In this document: piece by piece, positions 17,381 to 26,160 of the stretch
How the letters are laid out: every line of letters begins with the position of its first letter
How positions within the stretch are numbered: the first letter of the stretch is position 1
Assembly (NCBI GenBank): GCA_027484725.1
Contig: JAIXSK010000028.1
Span: forward strand, 62,001-126,000
DNA: 64,000 nt
Direction: 5' to 3'
DNA from: Flavobacterium sp.
GTDB taxonomy: Bacteria > Bacteroidota > Bacteroidia > Flavobacteriales > Flavobacteriaceae
Made by a program: the position numbers and the translations under genes
The notes under the pieces: generated by a model
Database searches by the model: none
What the model was told of the DNA's origin: nothing
Seen by the model: only the letters and a program-made list of their open reading frames with translations

Positions 17381-17412
17381 AAAAAAGCTCCCGAGCAATA
17401 GGGAGCTTTTTT
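17381..17412 (+). terminator. intrinsic terminator
   Basis: AAAAAAGCTCCC (17381-17392) pairs with GGGAGCTTTTTT (17401-17412); perfect 12-bp stem, 8-nt loop, long T tract. Confidence 0.9.
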
Positions 17413-17687
17413 TTATCTCTATGATTAGGGCGCCAACTTCCGGCGGTTCGCTTCAAGAAGCTTCGGCAAACTTGTTTTTGCAACCCCTCAAAAGTGCTTC
17501 CGGCGGTCGCATTTTTAGCTGGGCAAAAACGGTCGTTTTCCGGCGCTTGCTTTCCGCTGCCCTCCGGGGCGCTCAGTAGTAACTCAAGGTTTCAAGTTGT
17601 TTCCGAGCTGCGTGAGCGATTACCTTCGGTCAGTTCGGCCAAAAGCCTTGGGTAAAGCCCATGGCCGTCACGGCGTAAAGTGCTCTG
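17413..17687. other. GC-rich non-coding spacer downstream of rho
   Basis: About 275 bases without a credible gene. It is richer in G+C than its surroundings and contains several short degenerate repeats of CTTCCGGCGG and GCTTCGGC type. Phrases such as GCGTGAGCGATT recur in the spacer near 54.85 kb, so it probably belongs to the same class of dispersed intergenic repeat. No promoter or RNA gene recognised. Confidence 0.5.
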
Positions 17688-19418
17688 TTAATCGTTCATG
17701 GATATCAAGAACTCTTCGTTGTTGCGCGTTTTGGTAAAGCGATCGTTGATAAAATCCATCGCCTCTACCGGGTTCATGTCTGACAAATATTTGCGCATGA
17801 TCCACATACGTTGCAAAGTTTTTTCGTCAAGTAATAAATCGTCGCGACGCGTGCTTGATGAGGTCAAATCAATGGCCGGGAAGATGCGTTTGTTGGCAAT
17901 CTTACGATCAAGCTGCAACTCCATATTACCGGTTCCTTTGAATTCTTCAAAAATCACTTCGTCCATTTTTGAACCGGTTTCGGTAAGCGCCGTAGCAATG
18001 ATGCTCAGTGAGCCACCATTCTCCACGTTGCGCGCTGCGCCAAAAAAGCGTTTGGGTTTTTGCAAGGCGTTGGCATCAACCCCACCGCTGAGTACTTTTC
18101 CGGAGGCGGGTTGTACCGTGTTGTAGGCTCTGGCCAAACGCGTAATCGAGTCGAGCAAAATCACCACATCGTGCCCGCATTCCACAAGTCGTTTGGCTTT
18201 TTCAAGTACAATATTGGCAATTTTAACGTGCTCTTGCGGCTCGCGGTCAAAAGTTGAGGCAATCACTTCACCGCGCACGCTGCGCTGCATATCGGTTACC
18301 TCTTCCGGACGCTCGTCAATGAGCAAAACCAATAAATAAACTTCCGGATGATTCGCGGCAATGGCATTGGCAATGTCTTTGAGCAACATGGTTTTACCCG
18401 TTTTGGGTTGCGCCACAATCATACCGCGTTGCCCTTTGCCGATGGGAGAAAACAAATCAATGATGCGTGTAGATATTGAGCTGCCTTTTTCGGCCATCTT
18501 GAATTTCTGCATCGGGAAAATCGGCGTTAAATGCTCAAATGAAACACGGTCGCGCACTACTTGTGGGTCGTGCCCGTTGATTTTTAATACGCGCACCAGC
18601 GGAAAAAACTTCTCGCCTTCTTTGGGCGGACGCACCACCCCTTTAACGGTGTCACCGGTTTTGAGACCAAACAATCTGATTTGCGAGGTCGAAAGGTAAA
18701 TATCGTCGGGCGAAGCCAAATAGTTGTAATCTGATGAACGCAAGAATCCGTAGCCGTCGGGCATCATTTCAAGAACGCCTTCGGTCTCAATGATGCCGTC
18801 AAACTCATAGTCTGCATCGCGTACATTGAGCGTTTTCTTGTTTTTATAATTCCCATTGGGGTTGTTGAAACCATTGTTGTTTTGCGGATTATTTTGTTGG
18901 TTTCGGTGTTGGTGGGGTTGCTTTTTGTTTTCAGCAGGCGCAGCAGCTTCGGCTTCGCTTGGCGTAAATTCAGAGGCAACTTCGGCAGCGGCAGGTTCTT
19001 GTGTGGTTTCGGCTACCATATCAGCAGCGGGCGCTTCAAAAGTTCTTTGCTTGCGCTCGTACTTTTTGAACTTGTCTTGTTTGTTGTTCTTTTTGAACTC
19101 GCGCGGCGGGTTGTTTTGCGCCGGTTCTTCAGCACTAACTTCTGACGGAGCTATCGGGGTTGTAGCAGGGGCTGAAAACAAATCAGTTTCAGCGGCAGCT
19201 ACCGGAGCAGCTTTGTCTTTTGAAATGCGCGCTCGTTTAGGTTTGGCGGCATTTTCATTGGCTTTTTGAGGATTATCTTGTGTAGCAGCTTGGTGGTCAA
19301 GAATCATTTGAATCAAGACTTCTTTTTTAACACCGGCATACTTAATAGAACGAGATAATTTGGCAATGTCTTGAAGCTCAGGTAGCTTCATTTGCTTTAA
19401 GGCAGAAATATCAAACAT
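17688..19418 (-). CDS. rho: transcription termination factor Rho
   Basis: Hexameric RNA-dependent ATPase. Order of parts: N-terminal Rho helical domain (residues 1-43), a long low-complexity insertion rich in Ala, Pro, Glu, Asn and Gln (about 45-195), the cold-shock-like RNA-binding domain (205-290, with MPDGYGFLR), and the ATPase core with Walker [15 protein letters not shown], Walker [17 protein letters not shown], the Q-loop region and the [11 protein letters not shown] arginine finger area. At 576 aa it is about 155 residues longer than E. coli Rho, due to the insertion, a feature shared by Bacteroidota Rho proteins. Divergent from a DUF4293 gene. Confidence 0.96.
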   Translation of the reverse strand: MFDISALKQMKLPELQDIAKLSRSIKYAGVKKEVLIQMILDHQAATQDNPQKANENAAKPKRARISKDKAAPVAAAETDLFSAPATTPIAPSEVSAEEPAQNNPPREFKKNNKQDKFKKYERKQRTFEAPAADMVAETTQEPAAAEVASEFTPSEAEAAAPAENKKQPHQHRNQQNNPQNNNGFNNPNGNYKNKKTLNVRDADYEFDGIIETEGVLEMMPDGYGFLRSSDYNYLASPDDIYLSTSQIRLFGLKTGDTVKGVVRPPKEGEKFFPLVRVLKINGHDPQVVRDRVSFEHLTPIFPMQKFKMAEKGSSISTRIIDLFSPIGKGQRGMIVAQPKTGKTMLLKDIANAIAANHPEVYLLVLLIDERPEEVTDMQRSVRGEVIASTFDREPQEHVKIANIVLEKAKRLVECGHDVVILLDSITRLARAYNTVQPASGKVLSGGVDANALQKPKRFFGAARNVENGGSLSIIATALTETGSKMDEVIFEEFKGTGNMELQLDRKIANKRIFPAIDLTSSSTRRDDLLLDEKTLQRMWIMRKYLSDMNPVEAMDFINDRFTKTRNNEEFLISMND

Positions 19419-19577
19419 GTATAAACTGTTGAGAATTTTTAAGGTTGCTTTGGTACTATAAAAATTTGTGGATAAGTGTGACCGGTAAACCGTCCGTAAA
19501 TGAAGTAATTACGATTTGGTCTTGCAATAATACGAATAAAAATGAATCATACAATAGCATTTTTTAAAAAGAAAATA

Positions 19578-19585
19578 TATTTTTG
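19578..19585 (+). promoter_or_regulatory. -7 box TATTTTTG for the DUF4293 gene
   Basis: TATTTTTG matches TAnnTTTG, 19 nt before the ATG, in the divergent spacer with rho. No clear -33 box. Confidence 0.45.
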
Positions 19586-19604
19586 TGGCTCTTAAAACCT
19601 AAAT

Positions 19605-20018
19605 ATGATTCAGAGAATTCAAACGGTATATTTAGCATTGGCCTTCCTTGTGACCGGGGTTTTGCCTTTTGTTTTTCCGATTTGGACACTGGCCAACGGC
19701 AAAGTTGAATATTTTATGATGCATATGCCGTTTGTGGTTTTATTCGGACTCAGTACCGCTATATCGGTCTTGAGTATTTCATTTTACAAAAAAAGACAAC
19801 ATCAATTTGTACTGGGCAGATTGAATATGATATTAAATTTAATTTTATTAGGATTATTGATTTATCGATCGCTAAGCTTACCTGGAGAAGCGCCTGCCGT
19901 TTCAGAGAAAGGTATTGGGATGTTCTTGCCCGCCATTGCTATCGTTTTTCTTGTTCTGGCCAATAAAGCCATCAAAAGGGACGAAGATCTCGTAAAATCT
20001 GTAGATCGATTGAGATAA
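19605..20018 (+). CDS. DUF4293 four-helix membrane protein
   Basis: 137-aa inner-membrane protein beginning MIQRIQTVYLALAFL, with four hydrophobic segments (about 8-27, 42-60, 70-88 and 104-122) and a basic C-terminal tail. The sequence and its place next to rho match the DUF4293 family of Bacteroidota. Function not established. Ends in front of a wobble-paired terminator. Confidence 0.82.
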   Translation: MIQRIQTVYLALAFLVTGVLPFVFPIWTLANGKVEYFMMHMPFVVLFGLSTAISVLSISFYKKRQHQFVLGRLNMILNLILLGLLIYRSLSLPGEAPAVSEKGIGMFLPAIAIVFLVLANKAIKRDEDLVKSVDRLR

Positions 20019-20049
20019 ACCTGTGAACTTAGTTTATTTTAGTGCGAAG

Positions 20050-20078
20050 AAAGCCTGGGCCAATGCTCGGGCTTTTTT
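20050..20078 (+). terminator. intrinsic terminator
   Basis: AAGCCTGGG (20051-20059) pairs with CTCGGGCTT (20066-20074) using two G-T pairs, 6-nt loop, followed by T residues. Confidence 0.75.
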
Positions 20079-20084
20079 CGTTTA

Positions 20085-20270
20085 CGGAGCTGCTAAGCAT
20101 AATGATTAACGATTGAAGATTAACGATTGAAGATTAACGAACTTTGATTTTTGAAGTAATTGAATTCGTGAAACCGACGATTCCTTTTGTCTTAAAGCGC
20201 AGCGGTCTATAGCGAAGCGTGTCTTACAGCGTAGCGGTCTATAGCGCAACGTGTCCCAATGCGCAGCCGC
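20085..20270. repeat. intergenic mosaic repeat, left edge of the repeat island
   Basis: Non-coding. It begins with a 7-nt-period array (GATTAAC, GATTGAA alternating, 20104-20138), then a phrase ending in TTTGATTTTTGAAGT that recurs near 25.95 kb, then four units of about 16 nt with the core AGCGnAGCG (20195-20270). Part of the dispersed repeat system described in the findings. Confidence 0.65.
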
Positions 20271-20768
20271 TTAGCTCCTCTTCCCCAACTCTACAATCTC
20301 CATATTTTTAATCTCAGCGCCGTCAATGGTAAAACGCAACATCGTGCGCACCAAATGAAACCCGCTCTTGCCCGCAGCTCCGGGGTTCAAATGCAGCAAA
20401 CCGAGGGTTTTGTCATACATCACCTTGAGTATATGCGAATGTCCGCAGATAAAAATCTTGGGCGTCTGCCGCAGTAATTCGGCTTTGATGGCCGCCGGAT
20501 ATTTACCCGGATAACCGCCAATATGCGTGATCCAAACCTCGACTTCTTCACAGGTAAAACGCGCATTCAGCGGAAACTCAGCACGCGCCTGAGCCCCATC
20601 AATATTGCCATACACCGCGCGCAAAGGTTTGTGTTTTTGCAAAGTATCAGTTACCACCAAATCGCCAATATCGCCCGCATGCCACACCTCATCGGCCTGT
20701 TGTACATATTTGAGCATAGCCTCGTCTATATAGCCGTGGGTATCTGATAAGAGGAGGATTTTTTTCAT
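20271..20768 (-). CDS. YfcE/MJ0936-type metallophosphoesterase
   Basis: 165-aa calcineurin-like phosphodiesterase. The metal-site blocks are in order: LLSDTHG (residues 5-11), HAGDIGD (about 30-36), YGNID (about 53-57), ITHIGG and CGHSH. The ATG giving MKKILLLSDTHG was chosen because the first metal motif must lie near the N-terminus; a longer frame reaches into the upstream hairpin repeat. The natural substrate of this group is uncertain, often a cyclic nucleotide or phosphodiester. It is flanked on both sides by intergenic repeats. Confidence 0.87.
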   Translation of the reverse strand: MKKILLLSDTHGYIDEAMLKYVQQADEVWHAGDIGDLVVTDTLQKHKPLRAVYGNIDGAQARAEFPLNARFTCEEVEVWITHIGGYPGKYPAAIKAELLRQTPKIFICGHSHILKVMYDKTLGLLHLNPGAAGKSGFHLVRTMLRFTIDGAEIKNMEIVELGKRS

Positions 20769-20789
20769 AACCACATTTTGATTTTTGGT

Positions 20790-20863
20790 AGCTAATCCTG
20801 CTATTCGTTGCAATCTTTTGTGTCGAACCCCGCCACAAAAGGATTTCCACTACTATCAGGGCT
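20790..20863 (+). repeat. 75-bp hairpin element, copy 1
   Basis: Imperfect hairpin with arms CAATCTTTTGTG and CACAAAAGGATT around a GC-rich loop. Two more copies occur near 26.9 kb (inverted) and 39.25 kb. It lies directly upstream of the phosphoesterase start. Similar elements are common between genes in flavobacteria as I recall. Confidence 0.7.
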
Positions 20864-20869
20864 AGTAAA

Positions 20870-21974
20870 GCGGTGTAAAAATAAGCATTCACAGGAAAAG
20901 TGTAGAAAGTTTAAGAAGTTTAGTTGAAACAGCCGAGTAACTAACAACCCACTACTGGTTTAAAAAGTGTAAAAGGTTTAGAAGTTTAGCTGAAGCCCCA
21001 TTGGTAATTCGTAATTCATAATTCGTAATTCATACAGCGTAGCGGTCTTACAGCGTAGCGGTCTGTAGGCGCAGCCGTGTCTATAGCGAAGCGTGTCTTA
21101 AATCCCACAACCCACTACAGGTTTAAAAAGGGTAAAAGGTTTAGAAGTTTAGTTTGATGCCTCATTCGTAATTCGTAATTCATAATTCGTAATTCTTACA
21201 GCGTAGCGGTCTATAGCGCAGCGTGTCCAAAGCACAACCGTGTCTTTGATTGATTCTTTACTTTTTTTCCAAAGCCAAAAAAAGTAACAAAAAAGTCATC
21301 CGGCCACCCAAAAAAAGCTATAAAAAGGGCCTCCAAACCTAAACCAGCTATGAGCGTGGCGCTGAGTGTTGACGGCGTTTCTCTGTATTTACTTTCAATG
21401 AATGTTGCTGACTCATCAGCGACCTGGTTTTTAACGGTTATGAAGACCTCTTTTTATGTACGCTTTTTTTGCAACGCCGGGGGCTGCGCTCCATGAATGC
21501 GGCATGTAAGTATTCAAGTTTTGGAGTTCCTGACCGTTTTTTTGCAGCGTATAGCTGAAACATTGCATTATCTATCAATCCCTTTTGTCATACTGCGCAG
21601 CAAGCTAATAAAGTTTAAGAAACTGATTTTGAAGCATCATTAGTAATTCCCCATTCGTAATTCGTAATTGATAATTCGTAATTCTTAAAGCCGCCGTGTC
21701 CTGTCATTCCGACGCAGGAGGAATCTCACCCCCATCTCAGGCACTCAGGCACTCAGCGCCTCAGGCACTTTTTTTTGCCTCTGTAAGAAATTTTACTACA
21801 TTTACCACACTCACCACTTTATTTACTGCATGATAACCGCCGCTTGAGAGGAGACTTTTGAGGGGGCAGATATGTTTATAAACTTAGGGCATACACAATA
21901 GTTTGCAGATATTTTGAGACGATGCTGTATAAAAAGTTCATGTAATTAGAAAATATAATTAAAAAAACTAAAAT
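20870..21974. repeat. intergenic mosaic of short-period repeats
   Basis: About 1.1 kb with no credible gene. It holds 9-nt-period arrays (AGTTTAAGA type), 7-nt arrays of TTCRTAA (about 21005-21030, 21168-21197 and 21652-21685), 16-18-nt arrays with core AGCGnAGCGG (21031-21100, 21196-21245) and an 8-nt array CTCAGnnn (21737-21768). The segment 21780-21974 is AT-rich and shows nothing recognisable apart from the leader of the next gene. Confidence 0.7.
21589..21729 (+). repeat. 141-bp direct repeat, left copy
   Basis: Matches 25709-25849 over its full length with five substitutions and no gap (about 96% identity by eye). It ends with the palindromic phrase CATTCCGACGCAGGAGGAAT. The two copies bracket a 4-kb low-GC block. 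Confidence 0.8.
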
Positions 21975-23081
21975 TTGACAAAAGAGCAACTAGAAAGATG
22001 GAGAAGTATGGGTTTTCCTTTTGAAGACTTTTACGATACAATAACCAAAGATACTCCTAAAAAATCGTTCGAAATAACATATATTTCCTCAAAGGAAGAT
22101 AAAGAATATTATTACTTACTATATAAAATTATCGCAAGTCAATTAAAAAAAGATACCGCATATATTTTTCTTAAAGAGATAAATAGAGTGTTAAGCGATA
22201 CTCTTATTACACCCAATAGAACTATTACCATTTCACCTAATGGAATAAGTAATTATACAATGAAACTTAATAAAAATGCTATCAAAAACCTTAGCTCTGT
22301 CTTAGAATATGATGGTTTTGAGTTTAAAGCATTCATAACTTGTGATGGTATTTCTGCAGAAACGCAAGAATTTAAATTAGGTTCTGAGAAAAAAAATGAA
22401 AATAAAAGTGAGGAAACTTCTAATCTTGTCGAACCAAAAAAAGAAAAAGAAAAACAACTTAGTTTAACTGAAAAGCAAAAAGCCCAATTTATTTCTGTTG
22501 CGCTCGGAGAAACCCACAATGGCGATGTCGCATTATGGAATATAACTTGGGTTTATTTTAATTTAGTTTCTGACTTAGGCTTTGAAAAAGGAATGAAACG
22601 TTCATCTTTTTACAATAACAAACCTGAAACATATAAAATCTTTATGTATTACTTAGGTCATGGGGATGAATATAAAGATGTCAAGATGGCTAATAATACA
22701 AAAATTAGCGATTGGATATTAACCGATTATTTTAAGAATGGTATTCAAAAGAAAATTGATTTGTTTAAACAATATCTAGAAAATGATATTTTTATTGAAG
22801 AGCCAATAAATTTATTTCCTAACTGGTATGGGCAGGGCTATTGGAAAGACCTAAATCTAATAGGCGAAAAAGATAATACTAAATGGTATCAAGCAAGGGT
22901 TTATTATTGGCTACAAATAGAAAGAAAAGTAAAAAACAGATATATCAAGATATTAGAAGATGGCTTTAACACATCATTCATTTTTGATGAAGACAATATT
23001 ATTAAATACTTCAAAGAAAATCCGGAAAAGCTTCCAGAAAAGAAATCCAAGGTAAAACAATTTTATTATGAGCAAGATTAA
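21975..23081 (+). CDS. possible cell-wall hydrolase or effector-type protein (unassigned)
   Basis: 368-aa protein, low GC. It opens with a TTG because a stop codon lies two codons upstream; the next ATG is at residue 12, so the N-terminus may be truncated. Residues 30-135 look beta-rich (ITISPNGISNYTMKL), residues 138-165 are a charged Lys/Glu linker, and residues 165-230 contain FISVALGETHNGDVALWNI followed by YFN, which resembles the GE-centred active-site region of SleB-type cell-wall hydrolases. That assignment is tentative. No signal peptide. The next gene, a lipoprotein, overlaps its end by 14 nt, an arrangement often seen for toxin and immunity pairs. Confidence 0.6.
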   Translation: MTKEQLERWRSMGFPFEDFYDTITKDTPKKSFEITYISSKEDKEYYYLLYKIIASQLKKDTAYIFLKEINRVLSDTLITPNRTITISPNGISNYTMKLNKNAIKNLSSVLEYDGFEFKAFITCDGISAETQEFKLGSEKKNENKSEETSNLVEPKKEKEKQLSLTEKQKAQFISVALGETHNGDVALWNITWVYFNLVSDLGFEKGMKRSSFYNNKPETYKIFMYYLGHGDEYKDVKMANNTKISDWILTDYFKNGIQKKIDLFKQYLENDIFIEEPINLFPNWYGQGYWKDLNLIGEKDNTKWYQARVYYWLQIERKVKNRYIKILEDGFNTSFIFDEDNIIKYFKENPEKLPEKKSKVKQFYYEQD

Positions 23082-23685
23082 GTATCCGTTAATGATATGC
23101 CTCTTATTTGTTCTATCGCTGGCTTGCAAAGACAAAATAGGTGTGAAAAAAAATATTTCTCTGAAACCACTTACAGCTTTTACAATTGAAACAATGGAAG
23201 ACGATGAAATACTAAACTCAAAACTTGCTTTTTCTGACAGCATTCTTTTGCTTAAATCAAACAGTTATAATCACACTTCCCAAACAATTTCAGACTCAAG
23301 TGTAATATTTTTTTTAAACGGAAATAAAATAGCAACAAATGAAAAATTTTATAATCTAAAAAAGAAATTCAATTTAAAAATCTATTCTATCGATAGTCTA
23401 TTATTTCCCAAAACAGACGTTAAACGTGGGGACATAATTCGAAAATCTAAAAAAGGGGATATCTTTAAAATGTATAACGAAAAAAATAATATCGAAAAAA
23501 CATTCCTTCAAATAACAAAAACAAATGGCGTTTCAAAGATATTTATTTCTGAGACGAAAAAAGGAACTCCAACTTTCTTTATACAAGATATTACTGGAGA
23601 TGGAAAAGAAGAATTGTTTTTTGTACAATGGGATTTAGGATATTGGGGAAATACATATTATTTTAAAATTTTTGAGATTGAATAA
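23068..23685 (+). CDS. lipoprotein, candidate partner of the upstream protein
   Basis: 205-aa lipoprotein with signal peptide and lipobox LSLAC (cysteine near residue 20). The mature part has no motif I can name; a late segment, FFIQDITGDGKEELFFVQWD (about 173-192), resembles FG-GAP/EF-hand-like calcium loops. Its ATG lies inside the end of the upstream gene, so translation is probably coupled. By position it could protect the periplasm against the upstream enzyme; that is inference. Confidence 0.65.
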   Translation: MSKIKYPLMICLLFVLSLACKDKIGVKKNISLKPLTAFTIETMEDDEILNSKLAFSDSILLLKSNSYNHTSQTISDSSVIFFLNGNKIATNEKFYNLKKKFNLKIYSIDSLLFPKTDVKRGDIIRKSKKGDIFKMYNEKNNIEKTFLQITKTNGVSKIFISETKKGTPTFFIQDITGDGKEELFFVQWDLGYWGNTYYFKIFEIE

Positions 23686-23814
23686 AAAAATCTGCCAACA
23701 GTGGCCATGACTTACGGCTTGATTTTACAGGCTGTATGCTCTGTTTCCGAGTTTTTTGTTTAGCTTACTAGAGCATACGTGGCTCGCTCGTCAGCCGCAA
23801 GACATAAATTCCAA

Positions 23815-24169
23815 ATGCCAGCAGCAAATTTGAAGAATCGAATGGATATAGTACTACAAAAATCAAAAAGATTCTACGAACAAAACCTTGTAGATGACTA
23901 TTCATATCAAAATGTATAAAAAAAGACAATAGAAGAAATAAGCCCCTTTTTTGATTCATCGAACAAAATTTCATTTATAAATAATAATAGATAAGCAACA
24001 AACACAAATAAAAGAGCACGAGGCATTCTGTAATGAAATTCCGAAAGATTGGGATTATTCGATTGCATTACGATTTTATGTTTTTGAATTAGAAAATGAA
24101 ATGAAAAGAATAATTCATAGTCAAGATCAATTTAATGATAAAGAAATAAAAGAACTTCAATCTTCTTAA
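23815..24169 (+). pseudogene. decayed gene for a roughly 117-aa protein
   Basis: The reading frame starting MPAANLKNRMDIVLQKSKRF is interrupted by one TAA (after YSYQNV, consistent with a CAA to TAA change), continues in the same frame as KKTIEEISPFFDSSNKISF, then needs a one-base shift in an AAT repeat to continue as IDKQQTQIKEHEAFCNEIP through KDWDYSIALRFYVFELENE to a stop. Codon use looks coding across both breaks. Product unknown; its position between two lipoprotein genes suggests a relict of the same cassette. Confidence 0.6.
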
Positions 24170-24183
24170 ACCAATATTCAGAT

Positions 24184-24744
24184 ATGATGAAATCTGCAAA
24201 AACAATAAGTAAAATACATTTTTTGATTCTTACTGTATTAATCGTTCTAGGATGCAAAAGGAATGATATCATAATTTATCCAAAAAATGAATCCAGACTC
24301 TTTTTTTTTGATGTTATTGGAAATTCAGACCTTGACACTCTAATCATCGAAAACCCGAAAACAAATAAATATAACAAATCAATTTTAATTCTTTCAAAAG
24401 GTAAAAAGTCACCTATCTGTGAGATAATGCCTAGATTAGATTCTACCTTTATCTTAACATCTCCAAGTATTGAAAACATTTATCTCGAAGCAAATGAGGT
24501 TCAAACAAAAAATAAAGGCTTCCGTTTATTGAGTAAAAATACTGATGTACAACCAGAATATTTTTTTATCGATTTTTATTATAATAAAGAATGGGTCATA
24601 AAAGACATAGGTTTTTTAAATATTAGTGGTAAGACCCAATTCATTTGCAAAAAAAATATTGAAAAGAGAATAACATCTTTTGGTAGATTAATAAATCCTA
24701 AAATTATTAATCAAATACATTTTAACGGAAATTATTGTAAATAG
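24184..24744 (+). CDS. lipoprotein of unknown function
   Basis: 186-aa lipoprotein with lipobox LIVLGC (cysteine near residue 24) after a hydrophobic signal. The mature part is beta-prone and rich in Ile, Asn and Lys, without a recognisable domain. It lies 14 nt after the pseudogene and is the last gene of the low-GC block. It is not obviously similar to the other lipoprotein in this block. Confidence 0.65.
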   Translation: MMKSAKTISKIHFLILTVLIVLGCKRNDIIIYPKNESRLFFFDVIGNSDLDTLIIENPKTNKYNKSILILSKGKKSPICEIMPRLDSTFILTSPSIENIYLEANEVQTKNKGFRLLSKNTDVQPEYFFIDFYYNKEWVIKDIGFLNISGKTQFICKKNIEKRITSFGRLINPKIINQIHFNGNYCK

Positions 24745-25039
24745 TTAAAACGTCTGCTAACCATCTCTTTCTTACCTATTTCTTCATAAAGCGAAGCATC
24801 TCACAGCGCAGCAGGCTAAAAAAGTTTAAGAGGCTGATTTTGAAGTATCATTAGTAATTCCCCATTCGTAATTCGTAATTCATAATTCGTAATTCATACA
24901 GCGCAGCGGTCTTACAGGGCAGCGGTCTGTAGCACAGCGTGTCTGTAGGCGTAGCGTGTCTTAAATCCCACAACCCACTACAGGTTTAAATAGTGTAAAA
25001 GGTTTAAGAAGTTTAGTTGAAACAGCCGAGTAACTAACA

Positions 25040-25294
25040 ACCCACTACAGGTTTAAAAATTGTAAAAGGTTTAAGAAGTTTAGTTTGAAGCAATATTTGC
25101 TGAGTGCCTGAGCTACTTAGTGCCTGAGAGGCTGAGAGGCTGCGCTCAATGAATGCAGCGTATATTATTTGTTGGTTATGTTTTCCTGAATGAATTTGAA
25201 ACATTGGTGTAACCGAGAACATATTACAGGTTTAAAAAGTGCAAAAAGTATAAGAAGTGTAGATTGAAGCCCATTCGTAATTCGTAATTCATAC
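25040..25294 (+). repeat. 255-bp duplicated segment, copy A
   Basis: Same length and nearly the same sequence as 25459-25713, differing by scattered substitutions. Both include an 8-nt CTGAG array and the phrase GAATTTGAAACATTGGTGTA. The reverse-strand frames inside the two copies look alike only because the DNA is duplicated. Confidence 0.75.
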
Positions 25295-25458
25295 AGCGCA
25301 GCAGGCTAATAACGTTTAAGAAGCTGATTTTGAAGCATCATTAGTAATTCCCAATTCGTAATTCATACAGCGCAGCGGTCTTACAGCGCAGCGGTCTTAC
25401 AGCGTAGCGGTCTGTAGGCGCAGCCGTGTCTATAGCGTAGCGTGTCTTAAATCCCACA

Positions 25459-25713
25459 ACCCACTACAAGTTTAAATAGTGTAAAAGGTTTAAAAAGTTT
25501 AGTTTGAAGCAATATTTGCTGAGTGCCTGAGCTACTTAGTGCCTGAGCGGCTGAGAGGCTGTGCTCAATGAATGCAGCGTATATTATTTGTTGGTTATGT
25601 TTTCCTGAATGAATTTGAAACATTGGTGTAACCGAGAACATATTACAGGTTTAAAAAGTGTAAAAGGTTTAAGAAGTGTAGATTGAAGCCCATTCGTAAT
25701 TCGTAATTCATAC
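25459..25713 (+). repeat. 255-bp duplicated segment, copy B
   Basis: Second copy, start 419 bp downstream of copy A. Its right end runs into the right 141-bp direct repeat. Confidence 0.75.
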
Positions 25714-25849
25714 TACGCAGCAAGCTAATAAAGTTTAAGAAACTGATTTTGAAGCATCATTAGTAATTCCCCATTCGTAATTCGTAATTCATAATTCGTA
25801 ATTCTTAAAGCCGCCGTATCCCCTCATTCCGACGCAGGAGGAATCTCAC
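25709..25849 (+). repeat. 141-bp direct repeat, right copy
   Basis: Ungapped match to the left copy in the same orientation. A shorter, more diverged relative is visible at about 24805-24900. Confidence 0.8.
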
Positions 25850-26129
25850 TAAACTGAGCAGCTGAGAACCTGAGTGCCTAAGCGGCTGCGCGAAATGATT
25901 AACGACCCGAGCCGTAGGCGAATTGTATGGAGCGCAGCGGAATAATTGAAGATTAACGAACTTTGATTTTTGAAGTTTAGAATCGTGTCATCACACAAAC
26001 CTTCTGTCTTACAGCGCAGCGGGCTGTAGCATAGCGTGTCTGTAGGCGCAGCCGTGTCTTCTCATTCCGACGCAGGAGGAATCTCAGGCTCTCCCCTGCT
26101 CAGAGTCTCAGCAACTCCAATAAAATAAG

Positions 26130-26137
26130 TATATTTG
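26130..26137 (+). promoter_or_regulatory. -7 box TATATTTG for truA
   Basis: TATATTTG matches TAnnTTTG, 23 nt before the truA ATG and just after the repeat island, whose 8-nt CTCAGnnn units (26099-26114) abut the promoter. Confidence 0.5.
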
Positions 26138-26160
26138 CCCCCAGAATTCTCATACCAAGC

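Larger units (their letters stand above)
24745..26098. repeat. intergenic mosaic of short-period repeats, right side of the island
   Basis: About 1.35 kb without a credible gene. It contains the same modules as the left side: TTCRTAA 7-nt arrays, 9-nt arrays, 16-18-nt arrays (24895-24962, 25364-25450, 26008-26060), reverse-oriented 8-nt arrays CTGAGnnn (25100-25147, 25519-25566, 25854-25893) and two copies of the CATTCC...GGAAT palindrome. Two segments are duplicated at larger scale, listed separately. Confidence 0.7.

Noticed and set aside
18361..19269. Long plus-strand open frames opposite rho
   Set aside because: They mirror the low-complexity and ATPase coding regions of rho, have no family motif and no promoter.
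25034..25641. Two similar reverse-strand frames of 62-64 codons
   Set aside because: They are alike only because the DNA is a 255-bp duplication of non-coding repeats; codon use and repeat periods of 7-9 nt do not fit coding DNA.
21589..25849. Composite transposon or insertion sequence
   Set aside because: The flanking repeats contain no transposase and no terminal inverted repeats; no target-site duplication was seen.
20870..26098. CRISPR-like array
   Set aside because: Units are contiguous and degenerate with periods of 7-18 nt; there are no constant repeats separated by unique spacers and no cas genes.
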